Origin: Acidobacteria bacterium RIFCSPHIGHO2_01_FULL_67_28
GTDB taxonomy: Bacteria; Acidobacteriota; Terriglobia; Acidiferrales; 2-02-FULL-67-57
Direction: 5' to 3'
Assembly (NCBI GenBank): GCA_001766965.1
Contig: MEKM01000061.1
Coordinates: forward strand, 1 to 12,421
Length of the DNA: 12,421 nt
The first letter of the stretch is position 1, and each line of letters opens with the position of its first letter. The notes beneath the pieces are model-generated. The model saw nothing but the letters and a program-made list of their open reading frames with translations. It was not told the DNA's origin and did no database searches. This document shows positions 11,511 to 12,421 of the stretch, in pieces. The position numbers and the translations under genes were made by a program.

Positions 11511-12421
11511 ATGATGTCCCTGGTGACGGTCGGGGTGGCGGCGACGGCGGCAGCGGCAACGCTCCTCGTGCTCGACTGGTTCGCGCGGCCGCGCCGGGCG
11601 GCCTATCCGCTCTACGGCTACGCGGGGCTGGCGGTTCTTCTTGTCGCCGAGCTCTTGCTCTTCCGCCGGGTCGAGCCGGTGGCCACCTACTTCACACCCA
11701 TCGCCTGGACGGCGTACATCCTGATTGCGGACGCGGCGGTCTTCAGCCTGCGGGGCGAGTCGCGCCTGCGCAGCGCGCCGCGTCCCTCGACTTCGCTCGG
11801 GGCAAGCGAATTCGCCTGGACGGCCTTCTGGTCGGTGCCGCTCTGGCTCCTCTTCGAAGCCTACAACTGGCGGCTGAAGAACTGGGAGTACGTGGGAATG
11901 CCGGAGGCGCTCTGGGAGCAGGCGCTGGGCTCCATCTGGGCTTTCGCCACCATCATCCCGGCGCTGCTTGAAACGTCGGATTTGCTCGCCGCGCTCGGCT
12001 GGTGGGAAAAGACAACGGCGCGCGGCTGGGGCGTTTTTCTGCGCCACCGGAGAGCGCTGGGGGTGACGGGCGCAATGTTCCTGCTCCTGCCGCTTGCGGT
12101 CCCTGTGCGCTGGGCGGCCTACCTGTTCGCCCTGGTGTGGCTGGGCTTCGCCTTCCTGCTCGAGCCGGTGAACCACGCCCGCGGGCACGACTCGCTCCTC
12201 GGCGACCTCGAGCGGAACCGCGGCCAGCGGCTCTACTGCCTCTTCGCCGCCGGGCTCGTCTGCGGGCTGCTGTGGGAGTTCTGGAACTACTGGGCCGCGG
12301 CCCGCTGGGTCTACGTCTTTCCGATGTTCCAGCAGGTGAAGGTTTTCGAGATGCCGCTGGCGGGCTACCTGGGCTTCCCGGCTTTTGCGGTCGAGTGCTT
12401 CGCGCTGCTGAACTTCGTCCG
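11511..12421 (+). CDS. Polytopic membrane protein of unknown function, truncated at window end
   Basis: From ATG at 11511 (a second ATG follows at once; AGGAGAGGG is upstream) the frame stays open for 303 codons to the window edge. About eight to nine hydrophobic helices are visible, starting VTVGVAATAAAATLLVLDW, YAGLAVLLVAELLLF, PIAWTAYILIADAAVFSL and FAWTAFWSVPLWLLFEAYNW. It is very rich in Trp, Phe and Tyr, with repeated 'LWEFWNYW'-type patches: FEAYNWRLKNWEYVG, and again LLWEFWNYWAAARWVYVFP about 130 residues later. This suggests an internal duplication of a four-helix unit. I do not recognise the family. The loop between helices 3 and 4 contains RPSTSLGAS (residues 91-99), encoded by an in-frame palindromic repeat. 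It is divergent from the permease operon. Confidence 0.8.
   Translation, partial: MMSLVTVGVAATAAAATLLVLDWFARPRRAAYPLYGYAGLAVLLVAELLLFRRVEPVATYFTPIAWTAYILIADAAVFSLRGESRLRSAPRPSTSLGASEFAWTAFWSVPLWLLFEAYNWRLKNWEYVGMPEALWEQALGSIWAFATIIPALLETSDLLAALGWWEKTTARGWGVFLRHRRALGVTGAMFLLLPLAVPVRWAAYLFALVWLGFAFLLEPVNHARGHDSLLGDLERNRGQRLYCLFAAGLVCGLLWEFWNYWAAARWVYVFPMFQQVKVFEMPLAGYLGFPAFAVECFALLNFV
11783..11804. repeat. REP-like unit inside a coding sequence
   Basis: CCCTCGACTTCGCTCGGGG (11784-11802) is a copy of the window's palindromic unit in the same orientation as 3435-3454. It is read in frame as RPSTSLGA in a loop between two predicted helices, so it does not disrupt the gene. Confidence 0.7.

Noticed and set aside
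1927..11804. Palindromic repeats as a CRISPR array
   Set aside because: The units are scattered over 10 kb without regular spacers and in both orientations.

Overview
This is a GC-rich bacterial chromosomal window (most genes look about 65-70% GC) carrying 12 recognisable protein genes, two of them cut by the window edges, and one tRNA gene. No rRNA, CRISPR array, phage gene or transposase gene was found. The gene mix (truncated DUF1624-type acyltransferase, PilZ protein, very large secreted PIG-L deacetylase, GalT-like enzyme, NarL-type regulator) and the many short palindromic repeats would suit a soil or groundwater bacterium such as an Acidobacteriota member. That placement is inference only; no marker gene in the window settles it.

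Left part (1-3240). The tail of a membrane acyltransferase (+) faces a response regulator and a small membrane protein (both -, 10 nt apart). The regulator has a good promoter whose -35 box lies inside a 9-bp perfect palindrome, a likely operator. Upstream of it, tRNA-Leu(CAG), with encoded CCA, reads the other way from its own promoter. Next come two minus-strand genes with cold-adaptation roles: a cold-shock protein, with a strong intrinsic terminator behind it and a terminator-like hairpin in its leader, and a delta-9-type fatty acid desaturase. All four minus-strand genes here start with GTG.

Middle part (3240-6262). A repeat-filled gap leads to a PilZ-domain gene with a near-consensus sigma70 promoter, then a two-helix membrane protein. 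The latter converges on a secreted SnoaL/DUF4440-like gene; the two stop codons share the tetranucleotide CTAG. Acetate kinase (ackA) is divergent from the SnoaL-like gene and convergent with galT. A 122-bp element with 22-nt imperfect terminal inverted repeats separates ackA and galT and contains both of their stop codons.

Right part (6258-12421). A minus-strand operon runs APC-type permease, secreted PIG-L deacetylase (ATGA overlap), GalT-like nucleotidyltransferase (18-nt gap). It may handle an acetylated amino-sugar compound, but no substrate can be read from sequence. Divergent from it is an unrecognised polytopic membrane protein that runs off the window. The gap between them is packed with four consecutive hairpins.

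The main non-genic theme is palindromic DNA. A roughly 20-bp REP-like unit (approximate consensus CCCTGAGCGAAGTCGAAGGG) occurs six times at four loci. One copy is split by a 20-nt hairpin, two pairs are head-to-head, and one lies in frame inside the last gene.
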